This document shows positions 1 to 8,316 of a stretch of 64,000 nucleotides of DNA, in pieces (within the stretch, counting starts at the first letter, position 1; the number at the start of each line of letters is the position of its first letter). The stretch covers positions 293,795 to 357,794 of the forward strand of contig DLHT01000017.1 in assembly GCA_002483365.1 (NCBI GenBank). The letters are read 5' to 3'. A program made the position numbers and the translations under genes. This DNA is from Cellvibrio sp. UBA7661 (GTDB lineage Bacteria > Pseudomonadota > Gammaproteobacteria > Pseudomonadales > Cellvibrionaceae). Under the pieces are notes generated by a model. That model made no database searches and had not been told where the DNA came from. It saw only the letters and a program-made list of their open reading frames with translations.

Positions 1-127
1 CCCAACATGACCATGCATCCGCAACCACCAAAACACGTGCATCGTTGATTGGTTTTTCGTATTCACGAAAAATGTGCCTTTTGCGATTACGAATGTTGCG
101 GTTCGCAAGCTCAACAGCAGCCTCCAT
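1..127 (-). CDS. Partial hypothetical protein, 5' end only (runs off left edge)
   Basis: An open minus-strand frame starts at an ATG at 127-125 and stays open to the window edge (42 codons seen). It begins 10 nt after the stop of the membrane-protein gene at 138-854, so the two could be cotranscribed. The visible part has a basic stretch around residues 9-21 (asparagine and arginine rich) followed by a hydrophobic stretch with VLVVADAW near the end. I recognise no family. The frame is too short to be sure it is coding; the close spacing is the main support. Confidence 0.35.
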   Translation of the reverse strand, partial: MEAAVELANRNIRNRKRHIFREYEKPINDARVLVVADAWSCW

Positions 128-137
128 TAAGCCCAGC

Positions 138-854
138 CTACGTGCTGGTTTGCTTTTCGTTTTTAATTTCTTCCTCTACTTTTACTTCGTATTTTTTGCT
201 TGATAATTGCCAATAAATTTGAGTGCTACCTATTATCAATGAAAATAGAAGACCAAGGATTGATACCCAATATGATGTTTTTGAATCGGAAAGGTATTCG
301 TCAACGAGTTGGTTTTTTGAGTGAAGTTCATCTGCGATATTATTGATGTCATTCGATATTTTTGAATAATCTTCTTCCGACTTTATGCGGATGTTGACAA
401 ATAGGTCTCGTTGTGAATTTTGAAGCTTATCAAATGGATTGGTTTCTTCATGTTCAGAAATTACCAAATCTATTTTCGATAAAATAGATTTCTCTTGGTT
501 TATTAACGCATTTATTTTTATATCTTCAAGTACAGATGAAAGTGGAACATTTTTAGGGTAATAGTTATTTTTATTGTTTGCTAAGGCATCCGATAATGTG
601 AAGTCGGGTGTTTGAGACAAGAGTGCGTGTTTTATTGATCTCAAATTACCATCATTTGAGATGATGGCTTTTAGCTGATCTTGCGTGTTTTTTTTATTAA
701 TAAGTTGTTCTTGTGTTATGAAAAAGCTATATCCAAATGCACCAACAAAAGTGGGTATTCCTAATAGGCATATACTTAATATTGCTCGGCTAAATACGCC
801 GAGAGTAAAAGATCTAGCTGTAGAATGATCTTTATCTACTAATATAACTTTCAT
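138..854 (-). CDS. Hypothetical two-helix membrane protein, AT-rich
   Basis: A 238-residue protein of unrecognised family. Hydrophobic segments lie at about residues 17-46 (ending GAFGYSFF) and 196-216 (WVSILGLLFSLIIG), with a polar, lysine- and asparagine-rich middle of about 150 residues that looks helical and would lie in the periplasm if the N-terminus is cytoplasmic. The tail is charged (EEEIKNEK). The start (MKVILVDKDHSTARSF plus a hydrophobic segment) reminds me of the membrane anchor of some M23-type envelope peptidases, but no peptidase domain follows; that resemblance is from memory. The gene is clearly richer in A+T than the rest of the window, a possible sign of transfer. Confidence 0.7.
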   Translation of the reverse strand: MKVILVDKDHSTARSFTLGVFSRAILSICLLGIPTFVGAFGYSFFITQEQLINKKNTQDQLKAIISNDGNLRSIKHALLSQTPDFTLSDALANNKNNYYPKNVPLSSVLEDIKINALINQEKSILSKIDLVISEHEETNPFDKLQNSQRDLFVNIRIKSEEDYSKISNDINNIADELHSKNQLVDEYLSDSKTSYWVSILGLLFSLIIGSTQIYWQLSSKKYEVKVEEEIKNEKQTST

Positions 855-960
855 TTTTTCTACTCATTAAAAAACCGCCATTCAGCCCCACCAGAAAACA
901 TCTGACAAAACTCAATAGCGGTTCAGGTTTATTCACTCCGGAATATGTAATCCGTTCGTA

Positions 961-1010
961 ATGGTTCCCCGCGAGCGGGGATGACACCGAATTAAAAAAT
1001 AATTTTTAAT
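961..1010. repeat. REP-like palindrome plus AT-rich hairpin at the nrdB 3' end
   Basis: Positions 967-980 form a GC-rich hairpin (CCCCGC, GA, GCGGGG) inside a motif of the type GGTTCCCCGC..GCGGGGATGA, which resembles dispersed REP-type palindromes. Immediately beside it 991-1010 is a perfect AT palindrome (ATTAAAAA, ATAA, TTTTTAAT) that contains the nrdB stop codon. Together they could end or protect the nrdAB transcript. Neither has a proper U-tract on the minus strand, so a Rho-independent terminator is not certain. Confidence 0.5.
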
Positions 1011-2298
1011 CCCAAGAAAGCGCCCCACCAGTCTGATATTCAATCACTCTTGTCTCAAAGAAATTCTTCTCCTTACGCAAATCCATAATCTCACTCATCC
1101 ACGGGAATGGGTTTTGTGCGCCGGGGAATTGTTCTTTTAAGCCGAGTTGTGAGCAGCGGCGGTTGGCGATGAAGTGGAGGTATTCTTCCATCATGGCGGC
1201 GTTCATGCCGAGTACGCCGCGTGGCATTGAGTCGCGCGCGTATTGGATTTCCAATTCGGTGCCTTCCAAAATCATTTGGATTACTTCTTGTTGGAACTCT
1301 GCGCTCCACAAGTGCGGGTTTTCCAATTTGATTTGGTTGATGACATCGATACCAAAATTCAAATGCATGGATTCATCGCGCAGGATGTATTGGAATTGTT
1401 CGGCAACGCCGGTCATTTTGTTGCGGCGGCCCATGCTGAGGATTTGGCTGAATCCGCAGTAGAAGAAAATACCTTCAGTCACTACGTAGAATGCAACCAG
1501 GTTGCGCAGCAATTCCTGGTCGGTTTCTGGTGTGCCGGTGGTGAAGGTTGGATCGCCCAAGGTTTGGGTGTGCTTCAAGCTCCACGCGGCTTTGTTCGCA
1601 ACGCTTGGCAATTCGCGGTACATGTTGAAGATTTCGCCTTCATCCATACCGAGCGATTCAATGCAGTATTGATACGCGTGAGTGTGGATCGCTTCTTCAA
1701 ATGATTGACGCAAAATGTATTGGCGACATTCAGGGTTGGTGATCAAACGATAAATCGCGAGTACCAAGTTGTTAGCAACCAATGAGTCAGCAGTTGAGAA
1801 GTAACCGAGGCTGCGCATCACGATGCGGCGCTCGTCATCGGTCAAGCCGTCTTTGCTTTTCCAGGTGGCGATGTCAGCGGTCATGTTCACTTCTTGTGGC
1901 ATCCAGTGGTTAGAGCAACCATCCAGATATTTTTGCCATGCCCAGTCGTATTTGAACGGAACGAGTTGGTTCAAATCCGCGCGGCAGTTGATCATGCGCT
2001 TTTCATCAACCTGAATACGCGCAGCGCCCATTTGCAATTCTTCAAGGCCCGGTGCCGGATCAAGCGCCGCGAGATTTGCGCGCGCTTTTGCGAGCTCAGG
2101 GCTAATGCCTGCTTCTTTCGCTGCATCGGCAAAGCTGGTGTTTACCACGGTATTCTGAGGTGCAGCGGCTTGTGCTTGGGCAACTTGTGCAGGCTGCGCT
2201 TGTGATGCAGCAGGTTTATTTAAATTGGCTGCAATCGCTTCTTGGCGTGCGGTTTCTTTTGCTGCTTCTTCGGTATCAAAATCGTCCCAACTTAACAT
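1006..2298 (-). CDS. nrdB: Ribonucleoside-diphosphate reductase class Ia, beta subunit
   Basis: The small subunit of aerobic ribonucleotide reductase, which holds the diiron-tyrosyl radical cofactor that NrdA uses to turn NDPs into dNDPs in the cytoplasm. Visible ligands fit the family: E202-x-x-H205 and radical Tyr209 (EAIHTHAY), E275 (TEGIFFYCGF) and E309-x-x-H312 (RDESMHLNFG). The protein has 430 residues, longer than the 376 of E. coli, because of an alanine/glutamine-rich N-terminal extension (about residues 10-60) between a conserved MLSWDDFD start and the core. The C-terminus GGALSWD is the tail expected to dock on NrdA. A good ribosome binding site (GAGGAA) precedes the ATG. It is downstream of nrdA, separated by a repeat-bearing 156-nt spacer. 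Confidence 0.97.
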   Translation of the reverse strand: MLSWDDFDTEEAAKETARQEAIAANLNKPAASQAQPAQVAQAQAAAPQNTVVNTSFADAAKEAGISPELAKARANLAALDPAPGLEELQMGAARIQVDEKRMINCRADLNQLVPFKYDWAWQKYLDGCSNHWMPQEVNMTADIATWKSKDGLTDDERRIVMRSLGYFSTADSLVANNLVLAIYRLITNPECRQYILRQSFEEAIHTHAYQYCIESLGMDEGEIFNMYRELPSVANKAAWSLKHTQTLGDPTFTTGTPETDQELLRNLVAFYVVTEGIFFYCGFSQILSMGRRNKMTGVAEQFQYILRDESMHLNFGIDVINQIKLENPHLWSAEFQQEVIQMILEGTELEIQYARDSMPRGVLGMNAAMMEEYLHFIANRRCSQLGLKEQFPGAQNPFPWMSEIMDLRKEKNFFETRVIEYQTGGALSWD

Positions 2299-2329
2299 GG
2301 TGTTCCTCGTTCTCTCTGTTTGGTTTCTA

Positions 2330-2453
2330 CCCTCACCCTAGCCCTCTCCCAGAGGGAGAGGGGACTGGATCGCGCAAGGTTTTAGTCTGCGCGTATATCA
2401 CCAGGTGAGCGCTTTATTCCCCTCTCCTGTGGGAGAGGGGCTAGGGGTGAGGG
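2330..2453. repeat. Inverted pair of REP-type palindromes between nrdA and nrdB
   Basis: Two copies of one element face each other: 2330-2363 (begins CCCTCACCCTAGCCCTCTCC) and 2419-2453 (the same motif in reverse complement). Each copy is itself a hairpin, CCCTCTCCC/GGGAGAGGG with a 3-nt loop, and the ends of the two copies can also pair with each other across 55 nt. This pattern is known for BIME-type REP pairs in gammaproteobacteria, which are usually non-coding and sit between genes. The right copy abuts the nrdA stop codon, so it could shape nrdA/nrdB mRNA processing or stability. Confidence 0.85.
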
Positions 2454-2454
2454 C

Positions 2455-5394
2455 CTACTGGCACGCCTCGCAATCCGGATTATCAATCGAACAAGCCAAA
2501 GGCACTGGCGCTGCTTGGGCAAAGCTCGCTGCTTCTACTTCTGATACGGCAGGTTTTGCTGCAGCAGGTGCTGCGGATAAACCGCCTGCGCCACCGGATG
2601 ATACCGCGTTCAATGCGCCGGTATTGATGGTGGATTTTTCAGTAGTGGTTGCTGCCAAGGCACGCAGGTAATACGTAGTCTTTAAGCCAGAGAACCATGC
2701 CATGCGATAAGTAATGTCTAATTTTTTACCGTTAGCGCCAGCGATGTACAGGTTCAAACTTTGCGCCTGGTCGATCCACTTCTGGCGACGGCTTGCTGCT
2801 TCCACAATCCAGCGTGGTTCCACTTCAAATGCGGTGGAATAAATCGCTTTCAAATCGGCAGGAATGCGATCAATTTTTTGCAGCGAACCTTCGTAATATT
2901 TCAAATCGTTAACCATTACCGCATCCCACAATCCACGCGCTTTTAAATCGTGAACGAGGTGCGGGTTAACCACGGTGAATTCGCCGGAGAGGTTGGATTT
3001 CACATACAGGTTTTGGTAGGTCGGCTCAATCGATTGGGTAACGCCAGTGATGTTGGAAATGGTTGCTGTTGGGGCAATCGCCATCACGTTGGAGTTGCGC
3101 ATACCTTTCGCTTTCACTTCAGTGCGCAGGGTGTCCCAATCAAAGGTTTTGCTGCGATCTACTTTGATGTAATTCTCGCCGCGGTTTTGTACCAGCAATT
3201 CAATAGAGTCGATGGGCAATACGCCTTTGCTCCACAGTGAGCCTTCAAAGGTTGAATACTTGCCGCGCTCTTGCGCCAGTTCGCACGACGCTTTGATCGC
3301 GTAGTAGCTCACTGCTTCCATTGAGGTATCGGCAAAATCAACCGCTTGTTGTGAGCTGTAGGCGATGCGTTGTTCGTACAGCGCATCCTGGAAGCCCATG
3401 ATGCCCAAACCGATTGGACGATGGCGCAGGTTGGACTGCTTGGAGGTCGCCACGGCGTAGTAGTTAATATCGATCACGTTATCCAGCATGCGGATTGCGG
3501 TTTTAACGGTGCGCTCGAGTTTTGCTTGATCGAGCTTGCCATCAACAATGTGTTGCGCCAGGTTAACGGAGCCGAGGTTACATACCGCGATTTCATCGTT
3601 GGCTTTAGTGTTCAGCGTGATCTCGGTACACAGGTTGGATGAGTGCACCACACCGGCATGTTGTTGCGGGCTGCGCAGGTTGCATGGGTCTTTAAAGGTG
3701 ATCCATGGGTGACCGGTTTCAAACAGCATGCCCAACATTTTGCGCCACAGGTCTAATGCGCGCACGGTTTTGAATACTTTGATTTTGCCCGCTGCAGCTT
3801 CACGCTCGTAGTGCTCGTAGCGCTCTTCAAACGCTTTGCCGTACAGGTCGTGCAGGTCAGGTACATCGTTAGGCGAAAACAGGGTCCACTCTTTGTCATC
3901 GAATACGCGCTTCATGAATGCATCAGGCACCCAGTTGGCGGTGTTCATGTCGTGGGTACGGCGACGGTCATCACCGGTGTTTTTGCGCAACTCAAGGAAT
4001 TCCTCGACATCCATATGCCAGGTTTCCAAATAGGCACACACAGCGCCTTTGCGCTTGCCACCCTGGTTTACTGCTACGGCGGTGTCGTTCGCTACTTTTA
4101 AGAAGGGAACCACACCTTGTGATTTACCGTTGGTGCCTTTGATGTAAGCGCCCAGAGCGCGTACTGGTGTCCAGTCATTACCCAAGCCGCCCGCGAATTT
4201 GCTGAGCATGGCGTTGTCTTGCATTGCACCGTAAATACCGTGCAGGTCATCGGGTACGGTGGTCAGGTAGCAAGAGGACAACTGCGGGCGCAAAGTGCCT
4301 GAGTTGAACAGGGTTGGGGTAGAGCTCATGTAATCGAACGAAGAGAGCAGGCGATAGAATTCAATCGCGCGGTCTTCTTTTTGCTCTTCCTGAATCGCGA
4401 GGCCCATGGCTACGCGCATAAAGAATATTTGCGGCAGTTCGATGCGGGTGTCGTTGCTGTGGATGAAGTAACGGTCATACAGGGTTTGCAGGCCGAGGTA
4501 GGTGAATTGCAGGTCGCGCTCGGCGATCAATGCTTTGCCCAGTTTTTCCAAGTCGAAATTCAACAGCTCTGGCGATACCAGCTCCAGCTCAACGCCTTTT
4601 TTGATGTACAGCGGCAGGGTTTGCGCGTACAGGGTTTCCATATCGGCTTGGGTGGCAGAGGTTGCAACACCAAAGAAGCTCAGGGCTTCGGCGCGCAGTT
4701 TGTCCATCAGCAAGCGGGCGGTCACAAACGAGTAGTTGGGTTCTTTTTCAACCAGGGTGCGGGCAGTGATCACCAGCGAGGTATTCACATCTTTTTCTTC
4801 TACACCATCGTAAAGGTTACGCATGGCTTCATCGAGAATCGCTCTCTCTTCTACGCCCGCCAAACCGGCACAGGCTTCATGCACGATGGTACGCATACGG
4901 GCGATGTTCAAAGGCGCGCGGGTGCCATCGGCCAGCAATACGTTCAGGCTAGGGTAATCCGGATCGGGTTCTTGTGAGGTCGCTTGTTTTTGCGCGCGCA
5001 GGCGGGCGTGCTCTTCGCGGTAGAGTACGTAATCGCGTGCGACTTTTTGCTCGCCGGAGCGCATCAGGATCAGCTCAACCTGGTCCTGGATCTCTTCAAT
5101 ATGGATAGTGCCGCCAGAGGGCATACGGCGTTTAAAGGTGGCAGTAATTTGCTGGGTCAGGCTGCTCACAGTTTCGTGCACACGGGTAGACGCAGCCGCA
5201 GTGCCGCCTTCTACCGCCAAAAACGCCTTGGTCATGGCGACAGCAATTTTGCTGGCATCGAAGGGAACCACCGTTCCGTTGCGCTTGATCACACGCAATT
5301 GTCCTGGCGCGGTTGCCGTCAGGCTCGACGAGCCGCCATGGATGTCGTGTTGGACGTTGGTTGTACCGGTGGTTTGTTCAATGTCAGTTTGCAT
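2455..5394 (-). CDS. nrdA: Ribonucleoside-diphosphate reductase class Ia, alpha subunit with two ATP-cones
   Basis: The catalytic subunit of aerobic ribonucleotide reductase. At 979 residues it is over 200 longer than the E. coli protein because two ATP-cone domains stand in tandem: about residues 33-133 (from LRVIKRNG) and 148-238. This is the arrangement known from Pseudomonas, where the cones give dATP feedback control. Active-site residues are in place: C375 (QLSSCYLTT), N587/C589/E591 (NLCTEI), C605 (AVCNLGSVNL) and the radical-relay tyrosine pair (KTTYYLRA). The C-terminus carries the cysteine pair for re-reduction (CSIDNPDCEACQ). The ATG is preceded by GGGAGA. It lies upstream of nrdB and is probably under NrdR and DnaA control. 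Confidence 0.97.
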   Translation of the reverse strand: MQTDIEQTTGTTNVQHDIHGGSSSLTATAPGQLRVIKRNGTVVPFDASKIAVAMTKAFLAVEGGTAAASTRVHETVSSLTQQITATFKRRMPSGGTIHIEEIQDQVELILMRSGEQKVARDYVLYREEHARLRAQKQATSQEPDPDYPSLNVLLADGTRAPLNIARMRTIVHEACAGLAGVEERAILDEAMRNLYDGVEEKDVNTSLVITARTLVEKEPNYSFVTARLLMDKLRAEALSFFGVATSATQADMETLYAQTLPLYIKKGVELELVSPELLNFDLEKLGKALIAERDLQFTYLGLQTLYDRYFIHSNDTRIELPQIFFMRVAMGLAIQEEQKEDRAIEFYRLLSSFDYMSSTPTLFNSGTLRPQLSSCYLTTVPDDLHGIYGAMQDNAMLSKFAGGLGNDWTPVRALGAYIKGTNGKSQGVVPFLKVANDTAVAVNQGGKRKGAVCAYLETWHMDVEEFLELRKNTGDDRRRTHDMNTANWVPDAFMKRVFDDKEWTLFSPNDVPDLHDLYGKAFEERYEHYEREAAAGKIKVFKTVRALDLWRKMLGMLFETGHPWITFKDPCNLRSPQQHAGVVHSSNLCTEITLNTKANDEIAVCNLGSVNLAQHIVDGKLDQAKLERTVKTAIRMLDNVIDINYYAVATSKQSNLRHRPIGLGIMGFQDALYEQRIAYSSQQAVDFADTSMEAVSYYAIKASCELAQERGKYSTFEGSLWSKGVLPIDSIELLVQNRGENYIKVDRSKTFDWDTLRTEVKAKGMRNSNVMAIAPTATISNITGVTQSIEPTYQNLYVKSNLSGEFTVVNPHLVHDLKARGLWDAVMVNDLKYYEGSLQKIDRIPADLKAIYSTAFEVEPRWIVEAASRRQKWIDQAQSLNLYIAGANGKKLDITYRMAWFSGLKTTYYLRALAATTTEKSTINTGALNAVSSGGAGGLSAAPAAAKPAVSEVEAASFAQAAPVPLACSIDNPDCEACQ

Positions 5395-5460
5395 AGACGT
5401 CTCCCGCGTGAGGTCATTCCTGGTTGAATTTGCTACGTAATAAAAAAGTGTTGGGTATTG

Positions 5461-5673
5461 CTAGCTAGCGTTTGCGATCTTGCTGACCCGCTGGATGGCG
5501 TTTGTATCGGCCATCTGGTTATTAAAATCAGGGTCCAGAACACCGTTTTCTGCGATTTTATGACCACTAGATATAGTGGTCAGCTTGCAGCCGTTTGTGC
5601 CCATACTACTGATGCCCGCCAATGAAGGATGAATCATCGCACTGGCCGTTAACATAACGCTGCTTTTCAGCAC
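5461..5673 (-). CDS. Doubtful 70-residue leader ORF upstream of nrdA
   Basis: A short open frame with a GTG first codon (or ATG at 5655) ends 66 nt before the nrdA start. Codon use is not obviously random, and the C-terminal half (DPDFNNQMADTNAIQRV) looks protein-like, but no family is recognised and no good ribosome binding site is visible. A palindromic candidate NrdR box lies inside it, which argues that this stretch is untranslated promoter or leader DNA. Probably not a gene. Confidence 0.2.
   Translation of the reverse strand: MLKSSVMLTASAMIHPSLAGISSMGTNGCKLTTISSGHKIAENGVLDPDFNNQMADTNAIQRVSKIANAS
5562..5581 (-). promoter_or_regulatory. Candidate NrdR box 1 (palindrome) upstream of nrdA
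   Basis: A 20-bp palindrome, GACCACTA / TAGTGGTC around a central GATA, lies 168-187 nt before the nrdA ATG. The core CACTAGATATAGTG fits the known NrdR-box pattern (ACAC-like ends, AT-rich CTATATAG-like middle). NrdR represses nrd genes when dNTPs are plentiful. Position and symmetry are seen; the factor is inferred. Confidence 0.65.
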
Positions 5674-5764
5674 ACATTGTGATTAACGTTCAATTGGGTC
5701 AAAAATTTGCTTGACGATTTGCCCGCCAAGGGATAGGTGCTGCTTGTAGGTTTAACCTAAGCAA

Positions 5765-5782
5765 TACCTATATCTAGGGGTA
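5765..5782 (-). promoter_or_regulatory. Candidate NrdR box 2 upstream of nrdA
   Basis: A second imperfect palindrome (CCTA, TATC, TAGG core) with the same CTA..TAG centre lies 201 bp, centre to centre, from box 1. NrdR boxes usually come in pairs, but more closely spaced than this. A further perfect inverted repeat, TAGGTTTAACCTA at 5747-5759, sits next to it and may be part of the same control region. Confidence 0.4.
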
Positions 5783-6045
5783 AATCGTGAATGGGCTACA
5801 AGATAATGCGGTTGGGGGTTTTATGCAAGCTTGACAACCTGTGGATAAGATGTGGGTGACAGGGGTAAAAACTGGGGGCAAGTCGCGCTAACGCCTTGAA
5901 CCAAGGGCAAATGCAGCATTCGCGCGACTCATAATAAAAATGACAGATGTTCAATTGATTTAGATTTTTTTGGCATACATTGGCGGGGCGATTATGACTA
6001 CATCTTGTGTTTGTGTTTTTTTGGTGAAATAACGCTTCTGCATCC
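5782..6045. other. Intergenic region upstream of nrdA holding a perfect DnaA box
   Basis: No convincing gene is seen here. A perfect 9-bp DnaA box (TGTGGATAA on the plus strand, TTATCCACA on the minus strand) lies at 5840-5848, about 446 nt before the nrdA start. In E. coli, DnaA boxes upstream of nrdAB link its expression to the replication cycle, so a similar role is plausible. A 124-codon open frame across this region is rejected because it also runs through the phoX terminator. Confidence 0.55.
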
Positions 6046-6070
6046 AATAAAAAAAGGGGCCTAAGCCCCT
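6046..6070 (-). terminator. Rho-independent terminator of the phoX gene
   Basis: On the minus strand: AGGGGC, a four-base loop, GCCCCT, then seven T residues. It lies 100 nt after the phoX stop codon. Confidence 0.9.
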
Positions 6071-6170
6071 TGATATGCCCCACATCCCGGTTGGTTTGTT
6101 CTCCACATCCCTGTGGTGCCGTCTTTTTATGGTGAGTGAGTGTTGGTAAGACGGTTATGTCCGGCAACAT

Positions 6171-8216
6171 TTACGATCCAATCATGCCGCCGTCATTCTT
6201 GGTCACAATCACTGTGGCAGAGCGGGGGCGGGCAGTACCGCCTTCTGGCCAGTGGCTGGTGAAGTTGGTTGATGTAGAGCGGTCACCGGGGTGTTGGATA
6301 TTCACAAACAGAGTTTTCATATCCGGTGTACCGGTCACGCCAGTCACTTCTGCATCGATTGGCCCAACAAAGAAGCGCTTCACTTGTTTGGTTACCGGGT
6401 CGGCGGCCAGCATCTGGTTGTTGCCGTAAGGGCCGGTGCCTTGCTGGCTGCCGCTCATGTCGGTTTGAATCCAGAGCACGCCGCGCGAATCAATCCACAG
6501 GCCGTCGGGGCTGGCAAAGTGGTTGTCTGCAGTCAGGGTGACAGCTTTATCGCCAGTGCCAGTGGTGGTGCCTACATCGCCACCCAGCAGGAAGATGTCC
6601 CACTTAAAGGTGGTTTTGCCAGCTTCTTCATTCCAGCGGATGATGTGGCCAGTGGCGTTGTTGGCGCGTGGGTTGGCGGCATCAATTTGCTCAGCGGTAC
6701 GGCTGGTGTTGTTGGTGAGAGTGAAATACACCTCGCCGGTTTCCGGATGTACAGCACCCCATTCAGGGCGATCCATTTTGGTGGCGCCCATGATGTCGGC
6801 GGCCAAACGGGTGTTGATCAACAAATCAGCCTGGTTTGCAAAGGTCACACCAGCGGTAGCTGCCTTGGCAGTGAAGGTGCTGTTGGTGATATCTAGCGGC
6901 AGCCACTCACCGGTGCCATCGGCATTGAACTTGGCAACATAGAGTACGCCGCTGTTCAGCAGCCAACCGCCAGCCGTCGCTTTATGGAAAGGTTCGGCAG
7001 AGACAAATTTATAGATGTATTCGTTTTGTGAGTCATCGCCTGAGTAGCACACTACAGGTTGGCCTTCGACTGCGGGGGCGAAGATCACACCTTCATGGCC
7101 AAAACGGCCAAGAGCGGTACGTTTTTGTGGACGGGCTTCCGGGTCAAATGGATCGATTTCTACCATCCAGCCAAAAGTGTTTGGCTCGTTGCGGTAGTCG
7201 TCCAGTGCGGTTGCTCCTTTGGTCGATGCATCAAAGCGCACGTATTCATCCGCACCTGAGTCTGCCAATTCCCAGAAGTAGCGGCCATTTTTGGTGCTTA
7301 CACCGTAACGCTTGTGTTCGCGTGGCTGGGTTGCATCTTTATTAACAAAGTAACCTGCCCAGTTTTCTTCAGCGGTGAGGTAAGTATTCCAAGGGGTATA
7401 GCCCATACCACAGTTATTCAGGGTGCCGCGGGTAGCGGTGCCATTTGGACTGTACTTGGTGGCAAGTTTTGCATAGCCGGCAGCGGGGCCACGGATATCC
7501 ATTGGCGTTGCACCGGTGATACGGCGATTGAATGGGCTGCCGTTAACGACTTCCCAGTTGCTGCCATTCTTTTTAATGTGAATCACACTCACACCGTGAC
7601 CGGCGATTTCTTTGCGTACTTCATCGGCAGGGCGGGTTGCACCAAGGGTTGCACCATTGGGGTGGAAAATTTTGTCATCCAGATATTCATGGTTCATCAC
7701 CAGCAAACCTTCGCTGGAATTGGTGCCGGTGGTTTTGGCATCCATCGGGAAAAAGTGCACGCCATCGTGATGTGCGCCCACTTGTTGTTCCTGATCGGCA
7801 CCGGTGTTGCTGGCATCGCCTTTATAGGCAGGCATAGTGCCAGTCAGCGGCGTGCCCCAAGGGACGAATGCAGTCGCGGTATAACCTTCAGGAACGGTAA
7901 TCGCATCGTTACGGTTGGTGGCGATAGCAGTAAAACCAAGCAGGGGAGCCAGTGACGATGAAGAACTGGAGCTGCTGGAAGATGCCGGGGCACTTGAGCT
8001 GGATGCGCTTGAAGAACTGTTACTTTTTTTGTCGTCATCGTCGCCACCACAGGCGACCAGGCTTGCGCCCATAAAAGCAGCCACTGCAGTGCTCAGGCTA
8101 CCTTTCAAGAATTGGCGGCGCTGGGTCATCACTTCGGCAAAAGTAGTGTTGTTGGAATTGTTCGACAAAGGCTCAATGCCGGAATTGTCGATCTCATAAA
8201 TAGTATGGTCGGTCAT
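6171..8216 (-). CDS. phoX: PhoX-family alkaline phosphatase, Tat-exported lipoprotein candidate
   Basis: A secreted phosphomonoesterase of the PhoX (DUF839) type, expected to release phosphate from organic esters with calcium and iron. The 681-residue protein opens with a Tat signal (RRQFLKG), a hydrophobic stretch and a lipobox-like LVACGG, then a poly-serine linker of about 25 residues broken by a few Ala/Pro, as is common in Cellvibrio exoproteins. The PhoX signature is visible (NCGMGYTPWNTYLTAEEN). The frame extends 14 codons upstream to a TTG at 8258, but the ATG at 8216 is chosen. It has AGGAAG at good spacing, and the predicted transcript start (about 8254) lies downstream of the TTG. 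The gene stands alone, with its own Pho box and terminator. Confidence 0.93.
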   Translation of the reverse strand: MTDHTIYEIDNSGIEPLSNNSNNTTFAEVMTQRRQFLKGSLSTAVAAFMGASLVACGGDDDDKKSNSSSSASSSSAPASSSSSSSSSSLAPLLGFTAIATNRNDAITVPEGYTATAFVPWGTPLTGTMPAYKGDASNTGADQEQQVGAHHDGVHFFPMDAKTTGTNSSEGLLVMNHEYLDDKIFHPNGATLGATRPADEVRKEIAGHGVSVIHIKKNGSNWEVVNGSPFNRRITGATPMDIRGPAAGYAKLATKYSPNGTATRGTLNNCGMGYTPWNTYLTAEENWAGYFVNKDATQPREHKRYGVSTKNGRYFWELADSGADEYVRFDASTKGATALDDYRNEPNTFGWMVEIDPFDPEARPQKRTALGRFGHEGVIFAPAVEGQPVVCYSGDDSQNEYIYKFVSAEPFHKATAGGWLLNSGVLYVAKFNADGTGEWLPLDITNSTFTAKAATAGVTFANQADLLINTRLAADIMGATKMDRPEWGAVHPETGEVYFTLTNNTSRTAEQIDAANPRANNATGHIIRWNEEAGKTTFKWDIFLLGGDVGTTTGTGDKAVTLTADNHFASPDGLWIDSRGVLWIQTDMSGSQQGTGPYGNNQMLAADPVTKQVKRFFVGPIDAEVTGVTGTPDMKTLFVNIQHPGDRSTSTNFTSHWPEGGTARPRSATVIVTKNDGGMIGS

Positions 8217-8260
8217 CGGTTGCTTCCTGTTGTTTTCTTGAAGGGGATTCAGATGCAAGG

Positions 8261-8316
8261 ATTAAAGCGACGCTCTATGTCAGTTAGACGACAGTTTTTT
8301 GAAGATTTGGTAACAG
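8261..8316 (-). promoter_or_regulatory. Tandem Pho box and -10 element of phoX
   Basis: Read on the minus strand, four 7-mers recur at exact 11-bp steps: CTGTTAC (8310-8316), TCTTCAA (8299-8305), CTGTCGT (8288-8294) and CTGACAT (8277-8283), each separated by an AT-rich 4-mer. This is the layout of PhoB operators (consensus CTGTCAT-like repeats). A -10 like TTTAAT (8261-8266) follows after exactly 10 bp, the spacing typical of PhoB-activated promoters, which replace the -35. Confidence 0.82.

Noticed and set aside
4381..5427. Long plus-strand open frames opposite nrdA (up to 198 codons)
   Set aside because: They mirror the codon structure of nrdA, which has clear catalytic motifs; no independent signal supports them.
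5395..5800. A cobalamin riboswitch upstream of nrdA
   Set aside because: nrdA here is class Ia (iron-tyrosyl radical, not B12-dependent), and no conserved B12-box was seen.
5796..6170. A 124-codon minus-strand open frame between phoX and nrdA
   Set aside because: It contains the phoX terminator and the DnaA box, has an unusual composition (many His, Pro, Cys) and no ribosome binding site.
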